From positions 1-50,567 of the forward strand of contig BBCS01000013.1 of assembly GCA_001316125.1 (NCBI GenBank): a stretch of DNA of 50,567 nucleotides. Direction: 5' to 3'. The number at the start of each line of letters is the position of its first letter. The stretch's first letter is position 1. The stretch is from Vulcanisaeta distributa JCM 11213. Its GTDB lineage: Archaea > Thermoproteota > Thermoprotei > Thermoproteales > Thermocladiaceae. Both the position numbers and the translations under genes were made by a program. Under the pieces are notes generated by a model that did not search any database, had not been told where the DNA came from, and was given only the letters and a program-made list of their open reading frames with translations. This document shows positions 19,558-30,142 of this stretch, in pieces.

Positions 19558-19894
19558 TTATGAACCTTTTACAGTCATTCTCTCATTACGTATTAGGTAT
19601 ACGAGGAATAATACAGGCTTACCCTCTTTATCCCTCAATTCCTTACCCTCTAACTTCTCGATATCCTTTACATTCCATTAACCCTTTTAGTAATACCTAC
19701 TACTCCTAAAGTCGTAGTTCGGGTATTGTCTTCAACTCGCAATAATACTCCCTATTGCCTGGCGTCTTGAACCATAGGTCGCACCTCTTTCCCTCACTGC
19801 CGTACTGCTTCTCGACCTCGTACTCCCCAACACCCATTGATGTCAGTGCCTTTAATAATTGCGTACCTAAAGCCCTCATCACTACGCCTGGCAC
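19558..19894 (-). CDS. PD-(D/E)XK nuclease-like small protein
   Basis: About 112 aa with a frame break near 19705. The N-terminal half is ALGTQLLKALTSMGVGEYEV, EKQYGSEGKRCDLWF, then YYCELKTI, giving the D...ExK core of restriction-endonuclease-fold proteins. The other frame supplies KDIEKLEGKELRDKEGKPVL then FLVYLIRNERMT, which completes the beta-strand and helix expected after ExK. It could be a nuclease or an inactive relative. It starts MPGVVMRALG; the gene upstream on this strand is a tiny Gly-rich ORF. Confidence 0.5.
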
Positions 19895-19906
19895 GAATTA
19901 GGCGAG

Positions 19907-20014
19907 TTAAGTAACCAGTCCTACGTTCAAACCCACAAGCCCACCAACAACACCACCAAGCAACCCATCAAGAAACGACCCCCCCTCACTAAACGAAGAA
20001 CCAAACCCAACCAT
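19907..20014 (-). CDS. Tiny Gly/Val/Leu-rich ORF
   Basis: 35 codons from ATG 20014: MVGFGSSFSEGGSFLD, then GLLGGVVGGLVGLNVGLV and stop. It lies 13 bp upstream of the nuclease-like gene on the same strand. The Gly-zipper-like composition would suit a membrane-active or amphipathic peptide, but this could be chance. Confidence 0.2.
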   Translation of the reverse strand: MVGFGSSFSEGGSFLDGLLGGVVGGLVGLNVGLVT

Positions 20015-20072
20015 TAACTAGTCATTGGTGAGACAGTAATTACGCATTACCCCCCCATTAATGAGTGATGAA

Positions 20073-20080
20073 GTTATAAA
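20073..20080 (+). promoter_or_regulatory. TATA-like box for the gene at 20104
   Basis: GTTATAAA lies about 27 nt before the GTG/ATG start at 20101/20104, a leaderless layout. Confidence 0.5.
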
Positions 20081-20103
20081 CAAACTCACTATGAATTTTT
20101 GTG

Positions 20104-20385
20104 ATGCCCACCTGGCTTTACCACCTCGATGAGTTCAAGCTAATCAGCGACTACGACTTCAATTACACGATTAATGAGTTGATTGGTATTGCGATTGATA
20201 AGGCCGAGGAGCTAGGCATGAAGCCAGTCGCAGTATGCCACCTAGAGATTGGTGATGACACAGTGATAGAGGTAAGGAGTGAGGACGGACAAGCAATGAA
20301 GCTAATCAAGGCAAAAGACCCAACAAAAGCCCTTAAGGAGTTCTACAAAAATGAACTCGCCCTAACGTGCTTACACGACCACTGA
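20104..20385 (+). CDS. Small hypothetical protein
   Basis: About 93 aa, intact: MPTWLYHLDEFKLISDYDF, a helix (NELIGIAIDKAEELGMKPV), then AVCHLEIGDDTVIEVRSEDG and a helical end. Alternating helix and strands suggest a small alpha/beta fold. No family recognised. GTG at 20101 is also possible; ATG 20104 suits the TATA spacing equally. It is the last gene before the defence-like island. Confidence 0.5.
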   Translation: MPTWLYHLDEFKLISDYDFNYTINELIGIAIDKAEELGMKPVAVCHLEIGDDTVIEVRSEDGQAMKLIKAKDPTKALKEFYKNELALTCLHDH

Positions 20386-20468
20386 ATTCACAATGGGCCA
20401 CCCCCCCACCTCCTTATTTTATATTTACTTTAATTTTTATAATAGGAGTTATATTTAGGATAATAGCT

Positions 20469-20561
20469 ATGGAACAACCAAACGAGCCACTCATCACATA
20501 CTTCCCTGTGCGTGAAGTTAATGAGTATTCAGCCGTCGAGAAGGGGGCCTGGTATTCTTAA
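20469..20561 (+). pseudogene. DUF1156-like N-terminal fragment
   Basis: 30 codons: PNEPLITYFPVREVNEYSAV then EKGAWYS and stop. FPV.EVNE.A..EK is what I associate with the extreme N-terminus of DUF1156 adenine-specific methyltransferases. The rest of that domain is absent; the neighbouring frame (GPGILKFLIHEVKN) does not restore it. It is probably a truncated copy upstream of the island, or the relic of an ancestral start of the methyltransferase gene before the helicase inserted. The stretch to 20678 is AT-rich and otherwise empty. Confidence 0.4.
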
Positions 20562-20678
20562 GTTCCTTATCCACGAAGTGAAGAACACACTACTTCTTTA
20601 ATGAGAATAATTTCATTTTATTACGTTATGTTGAATTTCATTAACGCTTATATCCCGGTTTATTGGTTTAGTTAGGTA

Positions 20679-22832
20679 ATGGTTATTAATGTAATTAAAT
20701 CTAAGGGTCTTTTACTGAGGTCCTCATTCAGGATTGTTTATGATGATGTAGATAAAGAGGTTAGACCTGAATTATGCGGTAAGAAATTCTTAGACTTATT
20801 TAGCCCCTTTATTGATGGATTACCGATATCAAATTTAGAAATGTTTAGCCATCAATGTAGAGCCGCTGACGCACTTCTCTTCAGGAGAAATGTGATACTC
20901 ACCGCTGGCACAGGCTCGGGGGGGAAGACCGAGGCTTGGGCAATACCCGCAATGGTGTATGGTTTTAAGACCCTGGTTATTTATCCAAATAAGGCATTAT
21001 CGAATGACCAAGTCAGGAGATTGAGTGAATATGCGAGGGGCCTAGGTAAGGGTGTTGGTGAGGTTCACGCCGATACAAGCAACTTCGCTGGTGATGAGGA
21101 TATAGTAGTTACGAATCCGGCTTACCTCATGACTACGATAAAGAGGGGCAGGGGTAAGTTAATTAGGTTCTTATCTAAACTTGACTTAATAGTTATTGAT
21201 GAATTCGCATTTTACTCATTAGCCCAGCAACAAATGCTTCTCGAATTACTCAGGGTAATTTCAAGTAAGTACTCGAGGCCCATTATTACGGTACTCACGG
21301 CAACACTGAGAGGAATTAAGGACTTAGGAAGCGAATTAACGAGCATTAATGGTAAGGAGACTGAGGTTATTGAGGGTGCACCATCAAGGAGGATGAACAT
21401 TACGTACGTGGTTGAGGGCGGCGACTTAATTAACTACTTAGTAGATCTCATGAGGAGCGGTGAGGATGCAGCTACAATAGTCTTTGTTGAGACAATTAAT
21501 ACTGCCGAGAAGATTTCTAGGAAGGTCAAGGCTAGGTGCGCTGACTGCCCAATAGCGACCCACCACTCAAAGTTAAGTAGAGATAGGAGGGCCCGGGTTG
21601 AGGATGGCCTTAGGATGGGCGATATTAAGGTTGTTGTTTCACCGAGGACCCTAGAACAAGGTATTGATATTGGGTTAGTGGCTCGTGTCGTTCATTACGG
21701 ACTGCCCAGGGAACCCATGATATTTATCCAGAGGGAGGGTAGGAAAGGAAGGAAGTTGGATATACCATTTACCGAAACCGTGATTATGCTCGTTAAGGAC
21801 ATGGATAGGGCAATAATTAGTGAGGGATTGAGGGAGTGGGTTGATATAGGTCCCTCAGGTTACATGCGGGTAAGGGAGAACAGGTACATCGAGATGTTTA
21901 GGTCCCTATATAACGCGTTTAGGAACGGTGATGATAACGAACTATCAACGCTTGGACTAAGCAGGAAGAAGGCACGAACTATATGGACCAACATGCAGTT
22001 TTACAGTTATGGAATAACGAATTACGTGGTATACGTTGACGGCACACCCCTGGACATGCAGGTCTCGCAGAGGGATTTCATCGAGTATTACCAGCCAGGG
22101 AATATAGATTTAGTAACCTCTAGCGTGGTATTACCATCAGTCGAAAATAGAATAATTGAGGTTAATGTGAAGAGGATTATAGCGCTAACCAACGAGTATC
22201 CATGGCTTAGGAATTCACTAATTAAGTACATGAGAATTAAGTATAAGCTCGGTGAAAAGCCAGACTTAGAGGGCGACATTGAGGAGGGCAGGCTAGAGGG
22301 CAAGGTATTAGTCAACGCCCTTGTCCCCCCCAACGGCTTCGGCATCCTCAAGGAGTGGCCTGAAGAGGTAGCTTGGCTCCTTGAGCCCAGGAATAAGGTG
22401 CGTGAGGATGAGGTCATTAAGATGAGCATTGATGGAGCGCCCGTGCAAGGCTCATATAAGTACTACACGTACGGTTATGAGGTGCCGTTAAGTAGCGATA
22501 AGGCTGAGGTAAACTTTGCCGCATTAACCATGTTCATGGCAGCGGTTAGGTTAACGCATAGGATAAATGCACAACACCTAATGGGCTTCGCGACAACGGA
22601 TATTGTAAAGATTTGGGAGAGGGAGCCAGCGGGCGTACTTCAGTCGCTCAATTACGAAGAAATAATGAGTTACTTACTAACAACAATACACAACGATAAA
22701 AAGCTAAGGCTTGCAATAGCAATAATTGATAAGGATGTGTATATAATGATTAAGAACTCCGAAAAATTCTACGCCATTAGAGATAAGGCACTCGAACTAA
22801 CCAAAGAACTTAGGTACATAGTGAAGACGTAA
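20679..22832 (+). CDS. SF2 DEAD/DEAH-type helicase of a defence-like island
   Basis: 717 aa in one intact frame. HQCRAADALLFRRNVILTAG is a Q-like region leading into TAGTGSGGKTEAWAIP (motif I with one extra Gly from a G7 tract). TLVIYPNKALSND is motif Ia, LDLIVIDEFAFYS motif II with DEFA instead of DEAH, TVLTATLRG motif III, ATIVFVETINTAEKISR motif IV, VVVSPRTLEQGIDIG motif V, and FIQREGRKGR motif VI. The C-terminal ~300 aa are unassigned. It resembles helicases linked with DUF1156 methyltransferases and DUF499 ATPases in archaeal defence arrays, where it probably moves along or remodels DNA. Confidence 0.8.
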   Translation: MVINVIKSKGLLLRSSFRIVYDDVDKEVRPELCGKKFLDLFSPFIDGLPISNLEMFSHQCRAADALLFRRNVILTAGTGSGGKTEAWAIPAMVYGFKTLVIYPNKALSNDQVRRLSEYARGLGKGVGEVHADTSNFAGDEDIVVTNPAYLMTTIKRGRGKLIRFLSKLDLIVIDEFAFYSLAQQQMLLELLRVISSKYSRPIITVLTATLRGIKDLGSELTSINGKETEVIEGAPSRRMNITYVVEGGDLINYLVDLMRSGEDAATIVFVETINTAEKISRKVKARCADCPIATHHSKLSRDRRARVEDGLRMGDIKVVVSPRTLEQGIDIGLVARVVHYGLPREPMIFIQREGRKGRKLDIPFTETVIMLVKDMDRAIISEGLREWVDIGPSGYMRVRENRYIEMFRSLYNAFRNGDDNELSTLGLSRKKARTIWTNMQFYSYGITNYVVYVDGTPLDMQVSQRDFIEYYQPGNIDLVTSSVVLPSVENRIIEVNVKRIIALTNEYPWLRNSLIKYMRIKYKLGEKPDLEGDIEEGRLEGKVLVNALVPPNGFGILKEWPEEVAWLLEPRNKVREDEVIKMSIDGAPVQGSYKYYTYGYEVPLSSDKAEVNFAALTMFMAAVRLTHRINAQHLMGFATTDIVKIWEREPAGVLQSLNYEEIMSYLLTTIHNDKKLRLAIAIIDKDVYIMIKNSEKFYAIRDKALELTKELRYIVKT

Positions 22833-22898
22833 TTCACGGCACTTTTTTAATACAAAGAAAATTAGAAAACTTATTAATTCATTATTAATTCATACTCT

Positions 22899-25438
22899 GT
22901 GAAGCTAATAGAAAACACCCTACCACTTAGAGAAATCAATGTTAATTGCAGGATTGAAATGAGCGGCAAATTCGTGTCTAAAAACGAAAAATCAGCACTG
23001 AGCAACGTATTAAAGATTAGCACAAGCAATAAAATAAAATATATCATACCACCAAGACTTCATAACCTTCATTATTACCCAGCTAGAATACCCGCATCTG
23101 GAGCCAGAGCCGTCACGTTAGCCGCTGCATTACCTGATAATGTTAGTATTGATGATTACCTTAAGGCATTGGGCTTTGAAGCATTAAGAGAGTATGTTAA
23201 GAGTAAAGGCGGATTAGCGCCGCTGTACATGGTTGACCCAGATAGGGAACTTGTTAAGAAGCTAATGGGTAAGGATCCTAGAGAATTCATTGTCGTTGAC
23301 CCAATGGCTGGCGGGGGGGGCTCAATACCCCTTGAGGCGCTTAGGCTCGGCTTCACCACAATAGCTGGCGACGCAAACCCAGTATCATACCTACTGCTCA
23401 GGGCAACAATAGAGTTCCCCGCCAAGTATGGTAGAAAACTCTATGAGCTAGTGAGGGACGAGGTTAAGAAACTACTTGAGTTTGCAAGAAACGAACTAAG
23501 TAAGTATTTCCCCAGTGATGGTAGAGGCATGATTTTTGTACTTAGCGCAAAACACAGCTGCGGCGGCATTGTTCCCATAGTGAAGACTACTGTATTAAGT
23601 AAGGAGGATGGGGTCTACTTCACGTTCATTAAGAACGGCAACACAATAAGGGCAAAGCTCATGAAGGAGCCTCCTGGGCCAATGGTTAAGTGCCCGCACT
23701 GTGGCATGCCGATAAACCCAGACGCGCTAAGAAATGATTGGGTTAAGAGGCATAAGGAGGTCATTGATAGGTTATTAAGTGGCGATGAGTCGGCTGCAGA
23801 TTTTGTCGAGGAATTGTACATACCTGTTGCGGTTCAGGTCAAGGGTGGGTATAGAGAGCCAAGTGATGAAGACGTTAAAATGCTCAAGGACGCTGCTAGG
23901 GAATTAGCCAGGCTTGCTAGAAATAATGGCGACACCTTCGAGGTACTGCCCACAGCTGAAGTACCCAGCGATAATGAGGTATTCAGTGATGTTAAGAAAA
24001 GCGGCTTAACACATTGGCATTACCTATTTAACCCAAGGCAATTACTGGTACTTTACAAGCTCATCAAGTACGTTAGGGATAGGGCTGACAAGCTTATCAG
24101 GGAGTATGGGGAGCTCGGCGCCGCGGCAGCTCTGTACCTAGCTTTGGGCCTAAGTAAAATGATTAGTTATAATAATATACTTGTTCAGTGGCACTCAAGC
24201 GAGAAACATCACGTGACCTAGTTGGTTCTCAGTATGCGCTTAAGAGGAGTGTTGAGCTTGGCTATGACTTTGTAGAATTAAACCCCCCCATATATCCCAA
24301 TGCTTCATTAGAGTGGGCCTTTGAGCTCAATGTTGCTGAGTCTGGTAGGTATTACTTGACGGCTGGTGGTTTAATGCCTGTCCTTAGGTTCCTGAGCGAG
24401 CATCTTGAGGGGGGGTTGTGGAAGGAGGGTAGGGATGCTGTTTACCTGTGGGATGCCGCTAGGCTCAGCCAGTACTTACCGCTTAGTAGCGTTGACCTCA
24501 TTCACGTTGATCCGCCGTATTATGATCAGCATGATTACATGGGCATCACGGAGTTCTTCTGGCAAATACTGCAGAGGGCCCTATGGCCCACCCTCGACTA
24601 CTTATTTCCGAGGGATAGGGTTAAGATTGATTGGTCGCCGCTGTCTCCTGAATTGCCTAAGAAGTTGGAGATTAAGGGGCCGCCGCCTAGGGAAGTTGGT
24701 GGGTATAGTAGGTTCGGCGACGCGATTAAGGAGTTCCTAATCGAGTCGTCCAAGGTCCTTAAGGACGACGGCCTCCTCCTCATGTGGTACACGTATGGGA
24801 AACTGGAGGGTTGGGAGGAGCTGTTCATGAGGTTTTACGAGGCGAATTATAGAATTGTTAGTAATTGGCAGGTTTGGAGCCAAGCACCACAAAGGCGTGT
24901 TGCCCTTGAGACAAGGGCGTTCTTTACGAGCTTGGTCATCGTTGCCAGGCCGGGCAGGGAGGGTAGGGCCTTAATACCTGATTATAGGGACCCAAGGCTA
25001 ATTGAGGAGGTTGAAAGGATGGTGAGGAATAGCGTAGGCAGTATGGTGAAGCTCTATGGCCTTGATCTACTTAGGGAGGTGGCTGTGATGTCCATAGCGA
25101 ATGGTTTGGCGATGGTGACGAAGTTCGAAGTTATGGGTTCTAAAGACCCACTGGGTGTGAGGGCCTCGTTTAGGAACATGGTTAATACGGCATTGAATAC
25201 CTCGGTTAACGCATTCCTTGAGTCCATAGCTCAGCATAGGGAGGTGAAGCACGTGCCTCTTAGCGCCATGGACCCCCCCATCAGTAGGCTTTACCTATTC
25301 CTCTTCATCCTCTCTGACTATGAAGATGGGGAGTATTTGGTGCCTTATGACATAGCCAACAGGCTTGCCCAGGTAATTGGCGCGAGCCTGAAGCTATCAC
25401 GGTTGAGCCAAAGAGTAAGAGTAGGAGGGAGTCAGTAA
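22899..25438 (+). CDS. Large DUF1156-type adenine/cytosine DNA methyltransferase
   Basis: About 845 aa with a break near 24205. The AdoMet motif is VDPMAGGGGSIPLEALRLG (one Gly longer than the family's D.FAGGGS, from a G8 tract). The catalytic motif is DLIHVDPPYYDQHDYMG (DPPY). A zinc pair sits at KCPHCGMPI. The N-terminus has PRLHNLHYYPARIPASGARA, corresponding to the W.ARRP.A.ARA block of DUF1156 proteins. The C-terminus is a long helical extension. It would methylate amino groups in DNA as the modification arm of the island. GTG 22899 is the start, after an AT-rich ATTAATT region. Its TAA overlaps the next ATG (TAATG). Confidence 0.8.
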
Positions 25439-25689
25439 TGCTTAAGGGACCAGGCGATGTCATTAGGACAATGAGTAGGGGCTTGGTCGTTGAGGCATTT
25501 AGGGTGATTTACGAAGTAAATGACCTTGTTAATAAAGGCAGTATTAGGTCTGCTGAAGGCATTGTAAAGAACTTCAGTAGGGATGCCCTTGGGTACGCCT
25601 ATTACGTCCTGGCACTCGCCAGTAATAAATTGGGCATTACGAATGGGGGGGAGGTCGTAATGAAGATCATCGGGGGGGGCGCGCTATGA
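25438..25689 (+). CDS. Small linker protein of the methyltransferase/DUF499 operon
   Basis: 83 aa: RTMSRGLVVEAFRVIYEVND then GSIRSAEGIVKNFSRDALG, ending near MKIIGGGAL. It overlaps the methyltransferase stop (TAATG) and the start of the DUF499 gene (ATGA), so it sits in a tightly coupled three-gene operon. Two G tracts (G7 at GGEV, G8 near the end) may distort its C-terminus. The helical content is high. No family recognised; the position suggests a partner of the methyltransferase or the ATPase. Confidence 0.5.
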   Translation: MLKGPGDVIRTMSRGLVVEAFRVIYEVNDLVNKGSIRSAEGIVKNFSRDALGYAYYVLALASNKLGITNGGEVVMKIIGGGAL

Positions 25690-28589
25690 AGAGCTACTAC
25701 TGCACATTCTCAGAAAAAGCCACTGGGAGAAAAATAAGTGTTAGCAGTGCCATCTTAAGTGAGTTGTCTGGGAAGAGCGTTGATGAGCTGGCGCCAAGCT
25801 CGGCAACATAATTGCCGGCATAATTGGGAGACACTCTACCTCTACGCTAATCCCATTGAATTCATTAAGATTACGTACCCAACGGACACGTTTAGGAAAA
25901 TAATAGGCGATATTGTAAGTACAATGAGTAATGCATCGGGTAGTAAGACATTTATCCAAATGCTGAACCTAGAGATGGGTAGTGGAAAGACCCATTTACT
26001 AACACTGCTTTATCACTTATTCTTCACGTTGAGGTGTAAGTATAATATACCACTTGATGATGATATTAAGCGTAAATTACGTGAGTTTGACTATTACGAT
26101 TTCAAGGACCGAAGAATAGTGGTCCTACCCATTGACTTCAGGACTAAAAACTTCAAGACACAACTAAGGGCTTGGGTTGAGTCACTTCGCTGTGAGGGAG
26201 AGGATAGGATTGCCCAGGATCTTGAGGGTAGGATAAGTAGTAATTACTGCAGTGACTCTATGCCTGAGAATTGCCTGCCAAATCCGATTGATTTTGCGGG
26301 GGAAAGGGGTATTAATCCAAAATTCGATGTTGTCTTGATAATCGATGAGTTATTCTACGGCGTGAAGGATGCCGCGGTAAACCCACAAATTAAGCAGTCA
26401 ATAATTTCAATGCTTAACTTCATTAGGAGTTTCATAGATAGAAGGAGGGAGTTCTCTGATAATGGTAAGTCGGCACTAATCGTGCTCATCGCAACGGCTA
26501 GGGATGACTTTGATTGGTGGGGGGGCAGAGGAAAATTGAGCTTGAAAAGTCAATGCCTGATCTCACTAATGCCGTTGATTTCCTCCTACAGAGCATATCA
26601 CGTACTATAACGTCAAGTACGGTACAGTGGCTCAACGTAGATGATGCACTCAGGATAATATGCACTAGGTTAGGCTTCGGCGAATGCAATACTAAGAATA
26701 TGGGTCCTCTACATAGTAACTTCATAGATTTTATAGGGAGGGTCTTCACGTACTTCCCCCCCGGCGCTCAGCATTTGAGGTCCTTGCTCAAGGCGATGGC
26801 TTCCTACGCATTAACAGCATGTGAACTTGGTGACCCCCCCGTCATATCGCCAGCCCACTTTAATGAGACAGTAATAGACGCCTTACTACCCGGAAATATG
26901 GAATTAACAAATATGTATAAGGGCATGTATTCCGCAATCAAAAACTACATAGGCTCAAAATTCAGTGACGAAGTTTTAAGGAACGCATTAAATTATGCCG
27001 TTGGAGCGCTCTTTACGGGCTCCATCACCAGCGATATGCACGAACTAATTATGGATTATATACAGGCATCCGGCAGCCACGTATTAACATCAAAACCAAA
27101 TATTCAAGCGCCGTTGGTTACGGAGGATTGGATTGCTGATTCAATAAGTCAATTAATGCTAACAAGCCTAATGGCATGAATTACGCCACGGAGGCCATCA
27201 GGCAATTACATGTCCTACCCAACGTAGCTGAGATCACAGACGTTGATGTAGGGGGCCCGCGAAAAACACTTTACACAGTCTTACCATGGCAAAACCTTGA
27301 ATTACTCTTTACGGAATATATCGAGCACTATAGGGAAGAATTTAGGAAAAAGAGCGATGATGAATTTATTAATCGCGTTAAGGATGAAGTCCTTAGATAT
27401 ATAAAGCCTTCGCCTGGCTCGGTGTGGATGCGCATTCGCGTTATTGATCGCATCTGCAAAGAGGATGGCATTAGTGATGAAGTACGATCTGAAATACAGG
27501 CATTAAGAAATAACGAACTTTACATATTAATAACCCTTAATGATGATGACGAAAAGATAAAGAATTGCATTAAGATTATGGCTAGTGAAGGAATTACGAA
27601 TGCTACTATTGCCGTTATTAAGGCCGATCTTAGACGAGCACGACAAGAATTCATAGATTACTTGTCAATTTACAATGCATCTATGGAATTCATCAATTAC
27701 GTAACATCAATGCTAAGAGATTCAATTCGCACAAAAGTGGTTGAGCTCAAGATAGAAAAAACCGAGGAAACAATAAATAAATTAATAAATGTGCTTAAGA
27801 GGGACGCATCCAACATAGTTTCTAATTACATGAGCAATAATGGACTGAGCAGCTTACAGCAAGGCCTTCAAAAGGCCCTCACTGCACTTTACTATTATGA
27901 TCCATATGGCAGCACCATAAAAGTAGAGCCAGTGTCGTTTTCGCCAGCAATTCAGGAGAAGCTGTTCCGGAATATTAATATTGAAAAAGCTAAGGAGCTT
28001 ATAAACACTGACGTAGAAAGAGCGGCCGGAATGCTTGCTGATAAATTAGCTGAATATGTTGCCGGTAAGATGAACTATATTTACAAGTCACAGCAAAATA
28101 TACTTGATGCGTGGGCATATGATATTTGCGACCACGCAAGGAAAAGCGGCAGATACGAATTATATTACTCGAGAACTCCAATAGTCATAATCGGAAATCA
28201 AGCATTTACGTTTTATAAACATGCGTACAACGTAATGGTACAGGGCATATCCAGTATTATTAGGGATAAATGCCCCCGACCTGGAGGTCGAGAATAAAGA
28301 TGTGGTAATAATCATAAAGAGGAGGAAAGAGGTACAGCAGGAAGTTCCGCAAATACAGCCAACACCCACCTTACCTAAAGGGCCCATTAAGAACTTCGAT
28401 GAGTTAATTCGTAAAATTGATGAGGTGAGGAAATCGGGCATTAAGGTTCGTAGTGTAAGTATTGAGTTAAAGGAGGTGAATAATGAAGAGGACTTTAGGA
28501 GAGTAGCTATGATACTGAGTACATTTAGGAGTAAGCTCTCGAAGGTTATTATTAGTACCGAAAAGGAGGACATAATGTACCAGGCTTAG
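25686..28589 (+). CDS. DUF499-like AAA ATPase of the defence-like island
   Basis: About 967 aa rebuilt from five frames. The start at ATG 25686 reads MKSYYCTFSEKATGRKISVS; a shifted piece gives LGNIIAGIIG. Then TLYLYANPIEFIKITYPTDT, LEMGSGKTHLLTLLYHLFF (Walker A), VVLIIDELFYGVKDA (Walker B) and VLIATARDDF (sensor). A break at 26520 (G7) leads to KSMPDLTNAVDFLLQSISRT. Breaks at 27176 and 28290 rejoin the C-terminus, which ends FRSKLSKVIISTEKEDIM. The layout and ~1000-aa length match DUF499 proteins, relatives of PglY-like ATPases. It is probably the ATP-driven effector or loader of the system. Confidence 0.72.
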
Positions 28590-28613
28590 TAATTAATGTC
28601 TCTTCAAATATAA

Positions 28614-29342
28614 TTATATAATGATTATTGGAAGTATTGATGAAAAGATTAATCTCCTGCATTGAGAGCCGTGACATAGCCGGCATAGGCCGCTGAGACA
28701 TTCAATATCGTATCCGTGATCAGCAATTATTAGAATTCTTAATCCTCGCTCCATATCGCTCTTAATAATTTTAGCAATGTTTAAGAGCAGTTTATTCTTC
28801 ATTTCAGTTATTAATTTATTAACATCCATGTACTCACTAAATACCTCATGGACCGCCTTATCCTGCCCACGCACTAATTGAAGTCCATAATCCTCCGCAA
28901 CTTTGGGCATAGTATCTTCGTTAAGAGCCTCCTTAAACTCCATTGTATTTCCCTTAGGATTAATTAACGCCTTAATAACTACTAGGTTTACGTTTCGATT
29001 GCTCCTCTGCGCAATACGCATTATACCATATATCTCAGGCAGTCCTAAATTATCCACCAGATAGCCAATATTTACATTTACAGACCTCAGTAAGTCCCTT
29101 ATTATATCTCCAACTTCCTTCCTTAGATTACCCGGCTTAGGGGCTGTATTGATGATGCTGATTAAATTCCTGATTTCACTACTCATGATTAACGCCCTTT
29201 GGTCATGTAAGGGCACTTCGTAATTCAACGCTCTCATTAATGAACGTACAAAGTCTTCATACTCCATGCCCCCCCACCTTAGGCCCTGTAAAATGACCTT
29301 ACGCATTGCTGAGCTTAGGTCCATCAATTCCTCCTCTGTCAC
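28614..29342 (-). CDS. Hypothetical accessory protein with an ADHG motif
   Basis: About 242 aa. The N-terminus is helical (TEEELMDLSSAMRKVILQGL); the middle has VNIGYLVDNLGLPEIYGIMR and the C-terminal third GLRILIIADHGYDIE. The strand plus DHG recalls the C-terminal metal motif of alkaline-phosphatase-superfamily proteins such as PglZ ('TSDHG'), which often accompany DUF499-like ATPases, but the N-terminal phosphatase motifs are not visible. A break near 28690 probably replaces the given end with QRPMPAMSRLSMQEINLF. It is convergent with the DUF499 gene. The role is inferred. Confidence 0.4.
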   Translation of the reverse strand: MTEEELMDLSSAMRKVILQGLRWGGMEYEDFVRSLMRALNYEVPLHDQRALIMSSEIRNLISIINTAPKPGNLRKEVGDIIRDLLRSVNVNIGYLVDNLGLPEIYGIMRIAQRSNRNVNLVVIKALINPKGNTMEFKEALNEDTMPKVAEDYGLQLVRGQDKAVHEVFSEYMDVNKLITEMKNKLLLNIAKIIKSDMERGLRILIIADHGYDIECLSGLCRLCHGSQCRRLIFSSILPIIII

Positions 29343-29421
29343 TTAGATTTAAACTTATCAAGCACATTATCTAAGTTATTGTGTTCGTAGTTTATAAATT
29401 TCAGTGAGAATTAGTTTATGG

Positions 29422-29883
29422 ATGAATTTAGATACGCTTGTAGTCAAGAAGAGGGAGTGCCTTGAGCTTTATATGCTAGTTAAGACTTGGCCAACCGAGT
29501 CGATGCCCCTCGTGAGGGTCTGCAATAGGTGGATTAATAAGGCATTCTCAATACTTAAGTCCATCGGTGAGCCCACGAAGGTTAATGACGGCTTAGATGC
29601 AGTGTTGCTACCCACGATTTACTACCCAATGGTGGCGGCATGGCTAATATTAACCTATAATATTCAACCAAGTCAGGAATTGCTTATTGACCTACTCAAG
29701 GGTACTCCGAAGTCTATAATAGTATTACTTAACGAGTTAATCGCATTAGGCACGTCCAAAGACGACGTGGCCATACCACCGAGATTCTACCCAAAGGCAT
29801 CACACATAATCAAGGAAATACTACTCCTCGAGGGCTACAACATCCCAAAGCAAGCAGACGGCGGATTAATGACTTACTTATAA
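29422..29883 (+). CDS. Hypothetical helical protein
   Basis: About 153 aa, intact. Helices: LDTLVVKKRECLELYMLVKT, RVCNRWINKAFSILKSIG, PSQELLIDLLKGTPKSIIVL, SHIIKEILLLEGYNIPKQ. No motif recognised. ATG 29422 is chosen over GTG 29404 because the leading residues are not convincing. It is divergent from the ADHG protein, with about 80 bp between starts, probably a shared promoter region. Spacer 29884-30031 shows nothing clear. Confidence 0.45.
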   Translation: MNLDTLVVKKRECLELYMLVKTWPTESMPLVRVCNRWINKAFSILKSIGEPTKVNDGLDAVLLPTIYYPMVAAWLILTYNIQPSQELLIDLLKGTPKSIIVLLNELIALGTSKDDVAIPPRFYPKASHIIKEILLLEGYNIPKQADGGLMTYL

Positions 29884-30031
29884 TAAGACCGCGTTAAATA
29901 AACCCTTTACTAAATAATACGCAGGACCGAGTTTATGAGAATTACCATGGCTAGGCAACCGTAATTAACACAGCGCATTCGCACCATTCAGGAATTAAGC
30001 ATAAGCGATTAGCCATGTCCTAATTAGGTTC

Positions 30032-30142
30032 ATGGAGGAATATAGATTAGCCGTGCTTATCATGATTGAGAGGGGGAACCTACTAGGTGCTAGTCAATTA
30101 AGTGTGAAGGCGGGTATGTCGAGGGCGATTGATGGTTCATAA
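30032..30142 (+). CDS. Tiny helix-turn-helix-like peptide
   Basis: 36 codons: MEEYRLAVLIMIERGN then LLGASQLSVKAGMSRAIDGS and stop. The pattern fits the first helices of a winged helix (L..I.RG...A.QLS...GMSR), so it may be a truncated regulator. Its TAA directly abuts the stop of the convergent gene at 30143. Short length keeps confidence low. Confidence 0.25.
   Translation: MEEYRLAVLIMIERGNLLGASQLSVKAGMSRAIDGS

Noticed and set aside
20367..20561. 64-aa reading frame starting TTLI-like before the DUF1156 fragment
   Set aside because: Its first half overlaps the previous gene's end and an AT-rich gap with poor composition; only the part from ATG 20469 is convincing.
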